This document shows, piece after piece, positions 18,648 through 27,008 of a stretch of 64,000 bases of DNA; the stretch's first letter is position 1; each line of letters opens with the position of its first letter. The notes below the pieces were generated by a model. That model was not told the DNA's origin. It made no database searches and saw nothing but the letters and a program-made list of their open reading frames with translations. The position numbers and the translations under genes are program-made. The DNA comes from Ensifer canadensis (GTDB lineage Bacteria > Pseudomonadota > Alphaproteobacteria > Rhizobiales > Rhizobiaceae): NCBI RefSeq assembly GCF_017488845.2, contig NZ_CP083370.1, positions 62,001 to 126,000 of the forward strand, read 5' to 3'.

Positions 18648-19562
18648 ATGGAAACCTGGGTAATCATCACCGTCGCTGCGGCCTTCCTTCAGAATGTCCG
18701 CTCCGCCATGCAGAAACACCTGAAGGGCGTCATGGGCACGACCGGCGCGACCTTCGTGCGTTTCGGTTTCGGCCTGCCTTTTGCGTTGCTCTATCTCATC
18801 GTGCTCTGGCGCGTGGCGGGCCATCCGCTGCCGGTGCCGAACGGCACATTCTTCCTGTGGGCGGTCATCGGCGGGCTGGCGCAGATCGCGGCGACCTTCC
18901 TGCTGGTGCACCTCTTCTCCTTCCGCAACTTTGCGGTTGGCACCGCCTATTCGCGCACCGAGCCGGCCCAGGCAGCGCTCTTCGGCCTCATCTTCCTGGG
19001 CGAGCGGGCGAGCGAGGGCACGCTGGTGGCGATCGCCATCTCCGTCGTCGGCGTCATGCTGATTTCGGTTGCGCGTACGACGCTGAGCCCGCGCTCGCTG
19101 GTCACTTCGGTTTTCAGCCGCACGGCCGGGATAGGCCTTCTCTCGGGCACGTTCTTCGGGCTTTCGGCCGTGGCCTATCGTTCGGCCTCGCTGGTGCTCG
19201 CGCCCAGCCTGCCGGCACCGGATTACATGATGCAGGCGAGCTTCACGCTCGGCTTCGTCATCCTGCTGCAGACGGTGGTGATGCTGATCTGGATCGTGCT
19301 GCGCGAGCCGGCCGAGCTGAAGCGCATTGCCGCTGCGTGGAAGCCTGCCTTCGTCGTCGGCTTCGTCGGCGCCTCCGCTTCCTTCGGCTGGTTCATGGCA
19401 ATGACGCTGCAGCAGGCGGCGATCGTGAAAGTAGTGGCGCAGGTCGAGATGCTCTTCACATTCGCCTCGTCCTTCTTCATCTTCCGCGAGTGGATCAATC
19501 GTCTCGAACTCCTCGGCTGCCTCCTGATCGTGCTCGGCGTGGTGACGCTCGTGCTTATCTGA
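18648..19562 (+). CDS. EamA/DMT-family transporter
   Basis: 304 aa with about ten hydrophobic helices in two repeated halves, as in drug/metabolite transporters. Markers include the first helix (VIITVAAAFLQNVRSAMQKHL), AYSRTEPAQAALFGLIFLGE in the first half and EMLFTFASSFFIFREW in the second. An inner-membrane carrier of unknown substrate. It lies 80 bases upstream of ada on the same strand. Confidence 0.88.
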   Translation: METWVIITVAAAFLQNVRSAMQKHLKGVMGTTGATFVRFGFGLPFALLYLIVLWRVAGHPLPVPNGTFFLWAVIGGLAQIAATFLLVHLFSFRNFAVGTAYSRTEPAQAALFGLIFLGERASEGTLVAIAISVVGVMLISVARTTLSPRSLVTSVFSRTAGIGLLSGTFFGLSAVAYRSASLVLAPSLPAPDYMMQASFTLGFVILLQTVVMLIWIVLREPAELKRIAAAWKPAFVVGFVGASASFGWFMAMTLQQAAIVKVVAQVEMLFTFASSFFIFREWINRLELLGCLLIVLGVVTLVLI

Positions 19563-19642
19563 ACTGTCGCCAAACCATCGCCGGAAAAATAGACGCCCGA
19601 AAACCGGCGCCCGTCCCTTCGCACACATGGTAGAAGGGCCGC

Positions 19643-20722
19643 ATGTTGTTCGATCTTCCTTCCGACGAAACGCTTTACGATGCCCTGATTGCGCGCAGCA
19701 CCGAATACGAGGGCGCTGCCTATGTCTGCGTCAAGACGACGGGCATTTTCTGCCGCCTCTCCTGTCCCGCTCGCAAGCCGAAGCGCGAGAACACCATCTT
19801 CGTCGGCTCGATCGGCACCTGCCTCGAAGCCGGCTTTCGCCCGTGCCAGCGCTGCAAGCCGCTTGCAACCGTCGGTGCCAAGGATCCGCTGGTCGATGAC
19901 CTGCTGCAGGCACTGGAGGCAGCACCCGAACGGCGCTGGACCGAGGACGACCTGGTTCGCCGCGGCCATGATCCGTCGACCGTTCGCCGCGCCTTCAAGC
20001 GCAATCTCGGCATCACCTTTCTCGATCTTGCCCGACATCGGCGACTGGGCCTTGCCGCCCGCCAACTCGCCGAGGGCGGCCGGGTCATTGATGCGCAGAT
20101 CGACGCCGGATACGAATCGCCGAGCGGCTTTCGCGCCGCCTTTGCCAAATTGCTCGGCGAAGCGCCGGCTATGTCGCAGGGCCGTGTGCTGCTGTTTGCC
20201 GACCGCATCGACACGCCGCTTGGCCCGATGGTGGCGGTCGCCGACAAGACCCATCTGCACATTCTCGAGTTTCACGATCGCAAGGCGTTGCCGACCGAGC
20301 TCGAAAACCTGAAGCGCAAGACCCGCTCGGCGATCGTCCCAGGCCGCACGGCGCCGATCGACCAGATGGAGGCGGAGCTGAAAGCCTATTTCTCGGGCGA
20401 TATCGCAGAGTTTCGCACGCCCCTGGCGCCTGGCGGCACTGCCTTCGAGCGTGAGGTCTGGGCAAGGCTCGTGAAAATTCCGCTCGGAGAGACACGTTCC
20501 TATGGTGACATCGCGCGCGAGGTCGATACGATCCAGGCCGTGCGTGCCGTGGCGAAGGCCAACGGGTCCAACCAGATCGCCATCGTCATTCCCTGCCACC
20601 GCTGCATCGGCTCCGATGGTTCGCTGACGGGATATGGCGGCGGGTTGTGGCGCAAGCAATGGCTGCTGCGGCACGAAGGCAAAATGAAACCTGTGGGATT
20701 GTTTGCGGAGGAAATGCAATGA
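19643..20722 (+). CDS. ada: Bifunctional DNA methylphosphotriester / O6-methylguanine repair protein and activator Ada
   Basis: 359 aa with the full Ada architecture. The zinc-binding methyl-phosphotriester domain has C37, C41, C68 and C71; an AraC-type helix-turn-helix covers about residues 85-180 (ending AGYESPSGFRAAF); and the methyltransferase domain has the acceptor C318 in IPCHRC. The protein transfers methyl groups onto its own cysteines and then activates the adaptive response. The stop overlaps the next start (ATGA), so the PEP-mutase-family gene is translationally coupled. Confidence 0.96.
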   Translation: MLFDLPSDETLYDALIARSTEYEGAAYVCVKTTGIFCRLSCPARKPKRENTIFVGSIGTCLEAGFRPCQRCKPLATVGAKDPLVDDLLQALEAAPERRWTEDDLVRRGHDPSTVRRAFKRNLGITFLDLARHRRLGLAARQLAEGGRVIDAQIDAGYESPSGFRAAFAKLLGEAPAMSQGRVLLFADRIDTPLGPMVAVADKTHLHILEFHDRKALPTELENLKRKTRSAIVPGRTAPIDQMEAELKAYFSGDIAEFRTPLAPGGTAFEREVWARLVKIPLGETRSYGDIAREVDTIQAVRAVAKANGSNQIAIVIPCHRCIGSDGSLTGYGGGLWRKQWLLRHEGKMKPVGLFAEEMQ

Positions 20723-21486
20723 ACCAGACTGAAAAGGCCACCGAATTCGCCGCTCTGCATCGCAAGGGCGATCCGGTGGTGCTCTACAATATCTGGGATG
20801 CGGGCAGCGCCAAGGCCGTGGCCGAGGCTGGAGCCAAGGCGCTTGCGACCGGCAGCTGGTCGATTGCCGCCGCGCATGGGTTTGGCGATGGCGAGAAGGT
20901 TCCGCTGGCGCTGCTTACCGATATCGCCCGGCTGATCGTCGCCTCGACCGAACTGCCGGTCACGGTCGATTTCGAGGGCGCCTATTCCGACGACCCGGCA
21001 ACGGGGGCTGCCAATGTCTCGCGTCTGATCGACGTCGGCGCCATCGGCATCAACTTCGAAGATCAGGTTGTCGGCAAATCCGGCGTGCATGCGGTCGAAA
21101 AGCAGGCCGCCCGCATCCGCGCGATCCGCGAAATGGCGGACCGCCGCAGTGTGCCGTTCTTCATCAATGCCCGCACCGACCTGTTCCTGCAGGAAAGCGA
21201 TGCTGGCCGCCATGCCGGTCTTGTCGATGAGGCGATTGCGCGCGGAAAGGCCTTTGCCGAAGCCGGCGCCAGCGGCTTCTTCGTGCCGTGGCTGGTCGAT
21301 GCCGCGCTGATTGCCAAGGTCTGCGCCGCTTCGAGCCTGCCGGTCAACGTGATGATGCGGCCGGGTGCGCCGGACCTGCAGACGCTCGCCGGCGCCGGCG
21401 TCGCACGTGTCAGTTACGGACCTTTCCCCTACCGGGCGATGATGGAAAAGCTGAAGCAGGAGGCCCAGGCCGTTTATCAGGCCTGA
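20719..21486 (+). CDS. Isocitrate lyase/phosphoenolpyruvate mutase superfamily protein
   Basis: 255 aa in a TIM-barrel family that includes methylisocitrate lyase and oxaloacetate decarboxylase-like enzymes. Visible motifs are LYNIWDAGSAKAVAEAG, the metal-binding region VDFEGAYSDDP, GINFEDQV and INARTDLFL. It lacks the KKCGH motif of true isocitrate lyases, so it probably belongs to the carboxy-PEP mutase-like group of uncertain substrate. It overlaps ada by 4 bases, but its role in DNA repair, if any, is unclear. Confidence 0.9.
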   Translation: MNQTEKATEFAALHRKGDPVVLYNIWDAGSAKAVAEAGAKALATGSWSIAAAHGFGDGEKVPLALLTDIARLIVASTELPVTVDFEGAYSDDPATGAANVSRLIDVGAIGINFEDQVVGKSGVHAVEKQAARIRAIREMADRRSVPFFINARTDLFLQESDAGRHAGLVDEAIARGKAFAEAGASGFFVPWLVDAALIAKVCAASSLPVNVMMRPGAPDLQTLAGAGVARVSYGPFPYRAMMEKLKQEAQAVYQA

Positions 21487-21502
21487 TCAATCAGCCCAAA
21501 AC

Positions 21503-21541
21503 AAAAGCGGGATGCGGCCTGAAAACCGCATCCCGCTTTTT
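21503..21541. terminator. Bidirectional terminator between the PEP-mutase-like gene and argB
   Basis: A 12-bp perfect stem (AGCGGGATGCGG and its complement) with an 8-base loop, A run on the left and T run on the right. It serves both convergent genes. Confidence 0.88.
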
Positions 21542-21563
21542 CGTGTTTTCGGTTTGCTGTCGA

Positions 21564-22451
21564 TCAGGGAACGATCAGCGTGCCGGCACCGCGCTCGGTG
21601 AAGATTTCGAGCAGCACGGAATGCGCCGTCTTGCCGTTGAGGATGACGACGCCCTGGACGCCGGCCTTGATCGCATCAATGCAGGTTTCGACCTTCGGGA
21701 TCATGCCGCCGGAAATCGTGCCGTCGGCGATCAGCGCCCGTGCCTGCGCTACGGACAGTTCCTTGATCAGCTTGCCTTCCTTGTCGAGCACGCCGGGAAC
21801 GTCGGTGAGGAACAGGAGCCGCGTGGCGTTCAGCGCACCGGCAATTGCACCGGCAAAGGTGTCGGCGTTGATGTTGTAGGTGTGCCCGTCGCGGCCAGGT
21901 GCCACCGGCGCGATCACCGGGATCATCTCCGAGCGGGCGAGCAGGTCAATCAGGGTACGGTCGACCTCGACGACCTCACCGACGAAACCGAGATCGAGCA
22001 CGCGTTCGATGTTGGAATCCGGATCCTTGATGGTCTTGCGTGCCTTTTCGGCAAAGACCATGTTGCCGTCCTTGCCGCAAAGGCCGATCGCCCATTCGCC
22101 GGTCTGGTTGATGAGGGCGACGATTTCCTTGTTGATCGAGCCGGCCAGAACCATCTCGACGATCTCGACGGTCTTTTCGTCGGTGACGCGCAGGCCGCCT
22201 TCGAACTTCGATTCGATGCCCATCTTCGTCAGCATCGCGCCGATTTGCGGGCCACCGCCGTGCACGACGATCGGGTTGACGCCTGACTGCTTCAACAGAG
22301 CGATGTCGCTTGCAAAGGCTCGGCCCAATTCGGCGTTGCCCATGGCGTGGCCGCCATATTTGACGACGATCGTCTTGTTCTCGTAGCGCTGCATGTAGGG
22401 CAGGGCCTGGTTGAGCAGGCGTGCCTGGATTTCACTTTCATTAGCGGACAT
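21564..22451 (-). CDS. argB: Acetylglutamate kinase
   Basis: Phosphorylates N-acetyl-L-glutamate, the second step of arginine synthesis. The 295-aa protein has the amino-acid-kinase glycine loops [10 protein letters not shown] and [10 protein letters not shown], plus [15 protein letters not shown]. The long N-terminal helix ([17 protein letters not shown]) is typical of the arginine-inhibited hexameric enzymes found in bacteria with the cyclic acetyl pathway, so feedback inhibition is likely. Confidence 0.97.
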   Translation of the reverse strand: MSANESEIQARLLNQALPYMQRYENKTIVVKYGGHAMGNAELGRAFASDIALLKQSGVNPIVVHGGGPQIGAMLTKMGIESKFEGGLRVTDEKTVEIVEMVLAGSINKEIVALINQTGEWAIGLCGKDGNMVFAEKARKTIKDPDSNIERVLDLGFVGEVVEVDRTLIDLLARSEMIPVIAPVAPGRDGHTYNINADTFAGAIAGALNATRLLFLTDVPGVLDKEGKLIKELSVAQARALIADGTISGGMIPKVETCIDAIKAGVQGVVILNGKTAHSVLLEIFTERGAGTLIVP

Positions 22452-22607
22452 GGCGGACCCTCGAAAAATACCGGCTGCTGTTTAACGCAAGTTTCCCGTC
22501 GATGGAATGATCGGCGAGCAACATAAAACAGCAATGACGATGCGCGCTGGCGGATAGCGATTTGTGCTCTATGTCCTATCTCAAGAATGCATCGGGTCGG
22601 GTTGGCA

Positions 22608-23147
22608 ATGATCGACGAGGAAATTTCCGGACTGCTCGGCCGTGTTGCGCTCAGGGATCGTGCGGCCTTTGCCGAACTTTACCGGCTGACCAGCCCGAAA
22701 CTTTTCGCCATTTGCCTGCGTATCCTGAGAGACCGAAGTGAAGCGGAAGAAACGCTCCAGGAAATCTACGTCAGAATCTGGCAGCACGCCGACCGTTTTT
22801 CGCCCGGCCAGTCAACGCCGATGTCCTGGTTGGCGGCGATTGCGCGCAACCGTGCCATCGATCTGATCCGGGCGCGAAAACCCGTAGCCAACGCGATTGA
22901 CGAAGCCTACGATTTGGCTGATCCTGCTGCCGATCCGGAAAAATCGGCAGTGGTCAGAGCAGAGGGCAGGCGGATCGATGCGTGCATGGAGGAGCTCGAA
23001 ACCGATCGGGCGGACGCCGTGCGGCGTGCCTATGTCGAAGGTCTGAGCTACCAGGAACTGGCTGAAATGTACGCTGTGCCGCTGAACACGATGAGGACTT
23101 GGTTGAGGCGCAGCCTGTTGAAGTTGAGAGAGTGCATGGAGCGATGA
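22608..23147 (+). CDS. ECF sigma factor, SigK-like
   Basis: 179 aa with sigma region 2 (LYRLTSPKLFAICLRILRD, then ETLQEIYVRIWQHADRF and RNRAIDLIR) and region 4 (ADAVRRAYVEGLSYQELAEMYAVPLNTMRTWLRR). It closely resembles group ECF factors paired with RskA-type anti-sigma factors. The ATG at 22608 gives the usual N-terminus (MIDEEISGLLGRVALRDR); an ATG at 22587 would add seven residues. Its stop overlaps the anti-sigma start (ATGA), the normal arrangement for keeping the two proteins balanced. Such factors usually activate their own operon; I did not find a convincing promoter motif. Confidence 0.93.
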   Translation: MIDEEISGLLGRVALRDRAAFAELYRLTSPKLFAICLRILRDRSEAEETLQEIYVRIWQHADRFSPGQSTPMSWLAAIARNRAIDLIRARKPVANAIDEAYDLADPAADPEKSAVVRAEGRRIDACMEELETDRADAVRRAYVEGLSYQELAEMYAVPLNTMRTWLRRSLLKLRECMER

Positions 23148-23866
23148 CAGCGTCCACCCCAGACAAAGGAGATTTCCGCCGCGACGAGGTGATCGCCGGG
23201 GAATATGTGCTGGGTGTGCTATCCGCCGACGACCGCCGCAAAGTCGAGGCCCGCCTTGCATCCGACCGCAATTTCGCCGCCATGGTGACGCGCTGGCAAA
23301 ACAATCTCTCCTCCTTCGACGAAGCCTATGATCCCGTCGTGCCGCCGGCGCGGATTTTCGCGGCGATCGAGCGCCGGCTCTTCGAAACGGCCCCGCCTGC
23401 CGCGGCCCCGGTGCGGGCAGGCATATGGCAATCGCTTGCGCTCTGGCGTGGTCTCGCACTCGCCTCGCTTGCTGCCGTCGCCGTCATGGGCGCGTCCATG
23501 GCAGGGCTGTTTGCACCGCCGTCCGGCGGCCGGCCGCTTGTCGCCGAAATGACCGGCAAGGGCATTTCGGTCGATCTCGTCGCCCGTTTCGATCGCGAGA
23601 CCGGCCATCTCCGGGTGACGCCGGTTGCCGCACAGCAGGCCGAGCAAAAATCGCTGGAGCTGTGGCTCATCAACGGCGACAACCCGGCCGTTTCCCTCGG
23701 CGTGCTGCCCCAGACCGGCGAAGGCGAGATCATCATCGCCCCGGCCATGCGCGGGAAATTCTCGCGCGGTTCGGTTCTGGCCGTCAGTATCGAGCCGCTT
23801 GGCGGTTCGCCGACCGGATCGGCCACCGGCCCGATCATCGCGCTCGGCAAGGCCCGCGATCTCTAA
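23144..23866 (+). CDS. RskA-type membrane anti-sigma factor
   Basis: 240 aa. The cytoplasmic N-terminal zinc-less anti-sigma domain (EYVLGVLSADDRRKVEARL) is followed by one transmembrane helix (about residues 98-120, LALASLAAVAVMGASMAG) and a periplasmic RskA domain with the typical QKSLELWLINGDNP and LGVLPQTG motifs. It should hold the sigma factor inactive at the membrane until an envelope signal, probably redox-related, releases it. The ATG overlaps the sigma stop. Confidence 0.93.
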   Translation: MTASTPDKGDFRRDEVIAGEYVLGVLSADDRRKVEARLASDRNFAAMVTRWQNNLSSFDEAYDPVVPPARIFAAIERRLFETAPPAAAPVRAGIWQSLALWRGLALASLAAVAVMGASMAGLFAPPSGGRPLVAEMTGKGISVDLVARFDRETGHLRVTPVAAQQAEQKSLELWLINGDNPAVSLGVLPQTGEGEIIIAPAMRGKFSRGSVLAVSIEPLGGSPTGSATGPIIALGKARDL

Positions 23867-24071
23867 CTCAGCGCACGCGGGCCTTCCCGGTCCTGCAGCG
23901 TCGGTCGCTTCTCACGTCGTTTTTCGCCCAACCGACCGGCAATCCGAAAATTCCTGAAACTCTTTTTCCAAGGCTTCCGTTGCTTGTCATGTTCCCGGGG
24001 AGGGAACGGCAATTTCAACGAGGCGGCTGGGTGTCGCCTCCCTGACAGGTTCAACAGGAAGGAAGACCAAG

Positions 24072-24629
24072 ATGTTCACCTATGGAATCCGTTCGTTCGC
24101 TGCCATCACCATACTGACCGCAAGTGCGGCAATCGCCCATGCCGAGAACCCGATGGTCGGTGGCGCGGCGATGTATGCGGACAAGAATATCGTCGAAAAC
24201 GCCGTCAACTCGAAGGATCACACCACGCTGGTGGCGGCGGTCAAGGCGGCCGGGCTGGTCGAGACCCTCCAGGGCAAGGGGCCGTTCACCGTCTTCGCGC
24301 CGACGAACGAGGCTTTCGAGGCCTTGCCGACCGGCACGGTCGACACGCTCCTGAAGCCGGAAAACAAGGACAAGCTGACCAAGGTTCTGACCTGCCATGT
24401 CGTCTCCGCCGACGCGATGTCCTCGGCGATCGCCAAGATGGTCAAAGGCGATGGTGGCGAACACGACGTCAAGACGGTTGGCGGCTGCGTTCTCCAGGCC
24501 AAGGATGACGGCGGCAAGATCACACTCACGGACGAGACCGGCGGCACGGCCACGGTCACCATCGCCGACGTCAAGCAGTCAAACGGCGTGATCCACGTTA
24601 TCGACAAGGTGCTGCTGCCGAAGGGCTGA
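24072..24629 (+). CDS. Secreted fasciclin (FAS1) domain protein
   Basis: 185 aa with a clear signal peptide (cleavage likely after AIAHA at about residue 23) and one FAS1 domain. The H1 box is GPFTVFAPTNEAFEALP, and the H2-like end is NGVIHVIDKVLLP. Two Cys (in LTCHVV and GGCVLQ) could form a disulphide. FAS1 proteins mediate adhesion; some are targets of SigK-type factors. It lies 205 bases downstream of the anti-sigma gene on the same strand and is probably part of that regulon. Confidence 0.93.
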   Translation: MFTYGIRSFAAITILTASAAIAHAENPMVGGAAMYADKNIVENAVNSKDHTTLVAAVKAAGLVETLQGKGPFTVFAPTNEAFEALPTGTVDTLLKPENKDKLTKVLTCHVVSADAMSSAIAKMVKGDGGEHDVKTVGGCVLQAKDDGGKITLTDETGGTATVTIADVKQSNGVIHVIDKVLLPKG

Positions 24630-24713
24630 GCTCTCGCTTCCTCCGGATCGCCGCGGCAGACATTCGCAGGCGATCCGCCGCCGGGGTCTCATCCGTGGCG
24701 CGCCGGCGCTTCT

Positions 24714-24745
24714 GCCACCGATCGCTTGCGATCGGTGGCCTTTCA
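24714..24745 (+). terminator. Terminator-like hairpin after the fasciclin gene
   Basis: GCCACCGATCGC at 24714-24725 pairs with 24728-24739 over a very short loop and is followed by CTTTC. It lies 85 bases past the fasciclin stop and would separate that gene from msrB. Confidence 0.55.
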
Positions 24746-24853
24746 ACCCGGCTTCTTCACGGCGCTTTGATCGGTCTTGTTTTGCCGCGTGACAGGCCGG
24801 CCGCTATCTTCGACCTCGGCAGCGTCAAGGGGCATGACAAGGAGGGTTCGATC

Positions 24854-25351
24854 GTGAACCGGCGGAATTTTCTGATTTTTGGCGGGACACTAAGCGTGAT
24901 CGCGATCGCGGCGGCAAAGGGGTTTCCGCTGGCGGCGCGCCCAGCCTCGGCCGAAACGTTCGAGGTCACGAAGACCGATGCCGAATGGCGGGCGATCCTG
25001 ACCGACGAACAGTATCGGATACTGCGCCAGGAGGACACCGAGCGTCCGTTTACCAGCGCGCTCAACAATGAAAAGCGCAAGGGCACGTTTCAATGCGCCG
25101 GTTGCGCGCTCCCTGTCTATTCCTCCGAAGCCAAATATGACAGCGGCACCGGTTGGCCGAGTTTCTGGCAGTCCCTGCCGGGCGGCGTGGCAACGCGCGA
25201 GGACAACGCACTGTTCATGACGCGAACGGAATGCCACTGCCATCGCTGCGGCGGACATCTCGGCCACGTCTTCGACGATGGCCCGCCGCCAACCGGCAAA
25301 CGCCATTGCATCAATGGTTTCGCGCTGACATTCGTTGCGGCGAGCGCCTAG
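24854..25351 (+). CDS. msrB: Exported peptide-methionine (R)-S-oxide reductase
   Basis: Reduces methionine-R-sulfoxide in proteins. The 165-aa protein starts with a twin-arginine-like signal (NRRNFLIFGG then a hydrophobic stretch, end near AASAETF-type residues at about 35), so it should act in the periplasm. Zinc sites are CAGC and CHRCGG, and the catalytic Cys is C152 in RHCINGF. The start is GTG, chosen because AAGGAGGG lies 8 bases upstream. Its place behind the sigma/anti-sigma/fasciclin genes suggests an envelope oxidation response. Confidence 0.93.
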   Translation: MNRRNFLIFGGTLSVIAIAAAKGFPLAARPASAETFEVTKTDAEWRAILTDEQYRILRQEDTERPFTSALNNEKRKGTFQCAGCALPVYSSEAKYDSGTGWPSFWQSLPGGVATREDNALFMTRTECHCHRCGGHLGHVFDDGPPPTGKRHCINGFALTFVAASA

Positions 25352-25352
25352 G

Positions 25353-25410
25353 AGCACTTCCAGGAGAAGTGCGAAGCGGTTTTCCGGCAGGAAATGCGCG
25401 AAAACAAAAA
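25353..25410. repeat. Rhizobial palindromic intergenic repeat
   Basis: The stretch GAGCACTTCCAGGAGAAGTG…GCGGTTTTCCGG, followed by AAATGCGCGAAAAC, matches the pattern of a short palindromic repeat common in rhizobial intergenic DNA. A related copy lies at about 56060-56100. The following 90 bases up to the DUF1269 gene show no gene. Confidence 0.5.
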
Positions 25411-25503
25411 GATGGTAGTTCTGCGACTCCGTTTAAGCCGAACGCACTAGCGCCCGTTCCTGCGGTCGACGATGCGCCCGCAGGAAGATCGCGCTGATGC
25501 GGC

Positions 25504-26043
25504 TCAGAACGTTCCGGCTTGCGGCGAAGGCGTCTGGGCGTCGGAGAGCGCCGCCTGGAGCTTCTGCTCCTGCTCGGGCGACAGCGATGTTTTCAGCACG
25601 CGGCCGCGCAGGCCTGAGAATTCGGCCAGGACCTTTTCCGGCTGCACCTTGCGCACCAGGACGAACAGCGCCGACGAGTTGTTCGGGATGGTGTTGCCGA
25701 GCGACTTGATGAATTCGTCGTCGATGCCGTAGTCGGTCAGCGAGCCGGAGAGCGCACCGGCGCCGGCGCCGAGCGCGCCGCCGATGGCAAAGCCAGCGAG
25801 TGGATTGAGGAACAGCAACCCGACGAGCCCGCCCCAGATGGAGCCGGACAAGAGACCGGAGGTCGCCCCGATCGCGGTCAGGTTGAGGCTCTGCTTGAGG
25901 TGGACCTTGCCTTCTGCGTCGCGCACGACGACGACGGCGTCCTCGAGATCGATCAAATATTCCTTCTTGAGGCCGGCGAGCTTGACGAGAACCTTGTCGG
26001 CCTCTTCAGGCGTGTCGAATCCCACAACGATCAAATCGGACAT
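25504..26043 (-). CDS. DUF1269 family membrane-associated protein
   Basis: 179 aa. It begins MSDLIVVGFDTPEEADKVL and has DAVVVVRDAEGKVHLKQS. A glycine-rich hydrophobic central segment (about 62-98, with LLSGSIWGGLVGLLFLNPLAG) may insert in the membrane, and a soluble C-terminal part contains NSSALFVLVRKVQPEKV. This is the standard DUF1269 layout. Function unknown; members are often stress-related. Monocistronic. Confidence 0.88.
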   Translation of the reverse strand: MSDLIVVGFDTPEEADKVLVKLAGLKKEYLIDLEDAVVVVRDAEGKVHLKQSLNLTAIGATSGLLSGSIWGGLVGLLFLNPLAGFAIGGALGAGAGALSGSLTDYGIDDEFIKSLGNTIPNNSSALFVLVRKVQPEKVLAEFSGLRGRVLKTSLSPEQEQKLQAALSDAQTPSPQAGTF

Positions 26044-26162
26044 GTGTCTCTCCTATCCTTGACGCTATCGCGCAAGGAAACGCGCGACCGCACGGCAGAG
26101 ATAGAGCGGTTTGCATGTCAGAGTAGTGACGGAGATCAAAGACTTTCGGGCGATCGTCGCTC

Positions 26163-26816
26163 TCAGCGCGAAAGCGCAAGCTCGATCGTCGCGCGAAGCT
26201 CATCGATGCCCTCTCCCTTTTCCGAGGAGGTGGAGAGGATTTCGGGAAATGCGGCGGGGTGCTTCTTGATCTTCTCGAGCGTCTCGGCGATCAGCCGCGG
26301 CACGCCGGCGGCCTTGATCTTGTCCGTCTTGGTCAGGATGATCTGGTAAGAGACGGCCGCCTTGTCGAGCAGCGACAGCACGTCCTCGTCGTTCTTCTTG
26401 ATGCCGTGGCGGGAGTCGATCAGCACGTAGACGCGCTTCAGCGTCGCGCGGCCGCGCAGATAGTCGAACACCAGTTTGGTCCAGGCATCCACCTGTTCCT
26501 TCGGCGCCTGGGCATAGCCGTAGCCGGGCATGTCGACCAGCGCCATCGGCGGCAGATCGCCCGCTTCACCGGAATAGCCGTCGGGCACGAAGTAGTTGAG
26601 TTCCTGGGTGCGTCCGGGCGTGTTGGATGTGCGCGCCAAGCCCTTCTGGCCGACCAGCGCATTGATCAGCGACGACTTGCCGACATTCGATCTGCCGGCA
26701 AAGGCAATTTCGGTCGGTCCTTCCGGCGGCAGGAACTTCATCGCCGGGACGCCGCGAATGAAAATCCACGGCCGGCCGAACAGCGGCTTGTCGTCTTTTG
26801 TCTTTGTGTCGGCCAT
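26163..26816 (-). CDS. engB: Ribosome-biogenesis GTP-binding protein EngB (YihA/YsxC)
   Basis: GTPase needed for large-subunit assembly. The 217-aa protein carries G1 [10 protein letters not shown], the G3 region DMPGYGYAQ and G4 TKTDK, in the order and spacing of the TrmE-Era-EngA family. It follows yidC, rnpA and rpmH on the same strand, a cluster order common in Rhizobiales, but a terminator lies between it and yidC. Confidence 0.96.
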   Translation of the reverse strand: MADTKTKDDKPLFGRPWIFIRGVPAMKFLPPEGPTEIAFAGRSNVGKSSLINALVGQKGLARTSNTPGRTQELNYFVPDGYSGEAGDLPPMALVDMPGYGYAQAPKEQVDAWTKLVFDYLRGRATLKRVYVLIDSRHGIKKNDEDVLSLLDKAAVSYQIILTKTDKIKAAGVPRLIAETLEKIKKHPAAFPEILSTSSEKGEGIDELRATIELALSR

Positions 26817-26954
26817 CGATGTTCATTCCTTCGTCAAGATTGGCTTTGGCTTCACGGTTTTGGCCGGCGATGTCAAGCTTTCGGCTCGGCGCAGCTATCG
26901 AACCGGCGGGATTTGCTGGCGCAGCCCCTCGACGGTGAGCTTAGAGCGGCCGAA

Positions 26955-26986
26955 CGAAAAAGCCCCGGACCGAGGTCCGGGGCCTT
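26955..26986 (-). terminator. Rho-independent terminator downstream of yidC
   Basis: A GC-rich stem of about 12 bp (GCCCCGGACC with its complement, very tight loop) is followed on the minus strand by a run of T (complement of CGAAAAA). It ends the rpmH–rnpA–yidC transcript before engB. Confidence 0.8.
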
Positions 26987-27008
26987 GTGAAGGCTCTGTC
27001 TGCCGGCG

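Noticed and set aside
23991..24007. GTTCCC/GGGAAC dyad upstream of the fasciclin gene, with a GGAAC resembling the -35 of general-stress ECF promoters
   Set aside because: No matching -10 follows at the right distance, and no similar motif appears upstream of the sigma gene, so I do not call a promoter.
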